Assembly (NCBI RefSeq): GCF_035486915.1 | Contig: NZ_DATHMR010000100.1 | Location: 1 to 64,000 of the forward strand | Origin: Dyella_B sp035486915 | Lineage (GTDB): Bacteria > Pseudomonadota > Gammaproteobacteria > Xanthomonadales > Rhodanobacteraceae | Reading direction: 5' to 3' | Length of the DNA stretch: 64,000 bases | Translations under genes and position numbers: made by a program | The notes under the pieces: model-generated | The model's database searches: none | What the model was told of the DNA's origin: nothing | The model's input: only the letters and a program-made list of their open reading frames with translations | Shown: positions 62,774 through 64,000 of the stretch, piece by piece | Layout of the letters: each line of letters opens with the position of its first letter | Position numbering within the stretch: the first letter of the stretch is position 1

Positions 62774-62903
62774 CTGCAAGTTCCTTGATGGATGCAGCGC
62801 TGTATCGCTGCGAATGACACCCTGTCTGCATGGGCCGACAGGCAACAAGGCTATTGCAGCGCTACTGCGCGACAGTATCAAGTCGCGCTAGCGTCAGAGC
62901 GTG

Positions 62904-64000
62904 TCAGGCGCGCCCGTAGACATCGTCGAAGCGGACGATGTCGTCCTCGCCCAGATAGCTGCCGGACTGCACTTCGATCAACTCGAGCGGCACCTTGCCC
63001 GGATTGCGCAGCCGGTGAACGCTGCCTAGGGGGATGTACGTGCTCTGATTTTCACCGAGTAGAAATACTTTGTCGTCGCACGTGACTTCGGCAGTACCGG
63101 ACACCACGATCCAATGCTCCGCACGATGGTGATGCTTTTGCAGACTCAGGCTCGCACCGGGCTTGACCACAATGCGCTTGACCTGGAATCGTCCGCCCGC
63201 TTCGAGCGAGTCGTAGCTGCCCCACGGGCGATGCACGACGCGATGGAATGAATGCTCGGTGCGACCGGATGCTTTCAGTTGATCGACCACTTTCTTCACA
63301 TCTTGCGCGGCATTGCGATGTGCGACAAGGGTGGCGTCGGGCGTGCTGACGATGACCAGGTCGTCCACGCCGACGGTGGCGATCATGTGGCGATCGTGCG
63401 AGCGCAACAACGAGTTGCGCGTGTCGATCGCCATCGTGTCGCCTTCGCGCTGGTTGCCCTGCGCGTCGTGCTCGCCGGACAGCCACAACGCCGACCACGA
63501 ACCGATATCGCTCCACGCGCAATCGACTGGAATGACTGCGGCGTGGGACGTTTTTTCCATCACCGCGTAATCGATCGAGTTATCCGGAACCTTCGCGAAG
63601 GCATCGCCGTCCACGCGCACGAAATCCAGGTCCTTATGACCCGTCGCGTAGGCTTCGCGTACTGCAGCAAGCATGGCTGGCGCGTGCGTTCCCAGTTCTT
63701 CCAGGTAACGCGACGCCTTGAACAAGAACATGCCGGAGTTCCAGTCGTAACCGCCGTCTTTTAGATACGACTCGGCCGTGGGCAAATCCGGTTTTTCGAC
63801 GAACTTACCGACACGGTATGCGTTGTCGCCAATCGATTCGGCGCGGCGAATGTATCCAAAGCCTGTCTCAGGACGATCGGGATGAATGCCGAACGTCACC
63901 AGCCAGCCTTCTTTCGCCGCGGGAAGGGCCTGCTTCACGGCGTCGGTGAAGCTATGGGTGTCGCCGATCAGATGATCGGCGGGCAGCACGAGCAGCAATG
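62904..64000 (-). CDS. Mannose-1-phosphate guanylyltransferase/mannose-6-phosphate isomerase, 3' part
   Basis: The frame is open to the right edge; 365 residues of a bifunctional protein that is normally about 465-480 are visible. The nucleotidyltransferase domain has VLPADHLI, the conserved FVEKPD, and DWNSGMFLF. The C-terminal cupin isomerase domain has HRPWGSYDSLEAGGRFQVKR, HHHRAEHWIVVSGTAEV and STYIPLGSVHRL. It converts fructose-6-phosphate to mannose-6-phosphate and makes GDP-mannose for exopolysaccharide and LPS. XanB and AlgA are characterised examples. The N-terminus with the GGSGTRLWP loop lies beyond the window. Confidence 0.95.
   Translation of the reverse strand, partial: LLLVLPADHLIGDTHSFTDAVKQALPAAKEGWLVTFGIHPDRPETGFGYIRRAESIGDNAYRVGKFVEKPDLPTAESYLKDGGYDWNSGMFLFKASRYLEELGTHAPAMLAAVREAYATGHKDLDFVRVDGDAFAKVPDNSIDYAVMEKTSHAAVIPVDCAWSDIGSWSALWLSGEHDAQGNQREGDTMAIDTRNSLLRSHDRHMIATVGVDDLVIVSTPDATLVAHRNAAQDVKKVVDQLKASGRTEHSFHRVVHRPWGSYDSLEAGGRFQVKRIVVKPGASLSLQKHHHRAEHWIVVSGTAEVTCDDKVFLLGENQSTYIPLGSVHRLRNPGKVPLELIEVQSGSYLGEDDIVRFDDVYGRA

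Overview
The window reads as chromosome of a GC-rich gammaproteobacterium of the Xanthomonadales, most like Rhodanobacteraceae (Dyella/Rhodanobacter/Luteibacter type). This is inferred from gene content: an Lpd carrying its own lipoyl domain next to aceF, a lexA-imuA-imuB-dnaE2 cassette, a XanB-type mannose enzyme, kumamolisin-type protease, cyo oxidase and many small Xanthomonadales-type exported proteins. No 16S or tRNA gene is present to confirm it. I saw no rRNA, tRNA, CRISPR array, transposase or phage gene.

Layout. 1-8.9 kb: 3' part of aceE with a strong terminator, a YqjD-like anchor protein, a glutathione S-transferase, an MFS exporter divergent from a membrane LytTR regulator, lipoproteins including two related ones flanking a ten-cysteine protein, a diiron ferritin-like protein and a universal stress protein. 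9-17.8 kb: exported small proteins, a periplasmic peroxiredoxin, two YggN-like paralogues, PanE coupled to an FAD dehydrogenase, and an MscS channel. 17.9-21.1 kb: aceF-lpdA, which complete the pyruvate dehydrogenase complex begun by aceE about 16 kb upstream. 21.1-28.8 kb: a decayed dinB 3' end, a DUF389 membrane protein, an apparent operon ATP-grasp - dinB - alpha-glucuronidase on the minus strand, and an amino-acid permease.

28.9-35.4 kb is the SOS mutagenesis cassette lexA-imuA-imuB-dnaE2-alkB-like, tightly overlapping and preceded by a perfect TTCACC-N6-GGTGAA palindrome that is probably its operator. 35.5-46.7 kb: pgk, maiA, pilU, a DUF4398 lipoprotein with a coiled-coil partner, a strongly structured noncoding stretch, a DUF465 gene, two exported hypotheticals, cystathionine beta-synthase, glmS and an MFS symporter. 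47.1-52 kb: bo3-type quinol oxidase cyoABCD plus SURF1. 52-58.6 kb: VirK/YbjX protein, a FecI-type sigma factor, FecR, a TonB-dependent receptor with STN domain, and a FadL porin. 58.6-64 kb: a long AT-richer noncoding region, a secreted S53 peptidase, a secreted phosphoesterase and the 3' part of a mannose-1-phosphate guanylyltransferase/isomerase.

The points I find most worth pursuing are the SOS cassette (own palindromic operator, AlkB-like tail gene, REP-like palindrome written into the imuA 3' end); the region flanked by copies of the dinB 3' end; the multi-hairpin noncoding stretch at 40.25-40.40 kb; the lipoprotein/zinc-protein/lipoprotein trio; and the repeated use of symmetric hairpins that contain the stop codons of convergent gene pairs.
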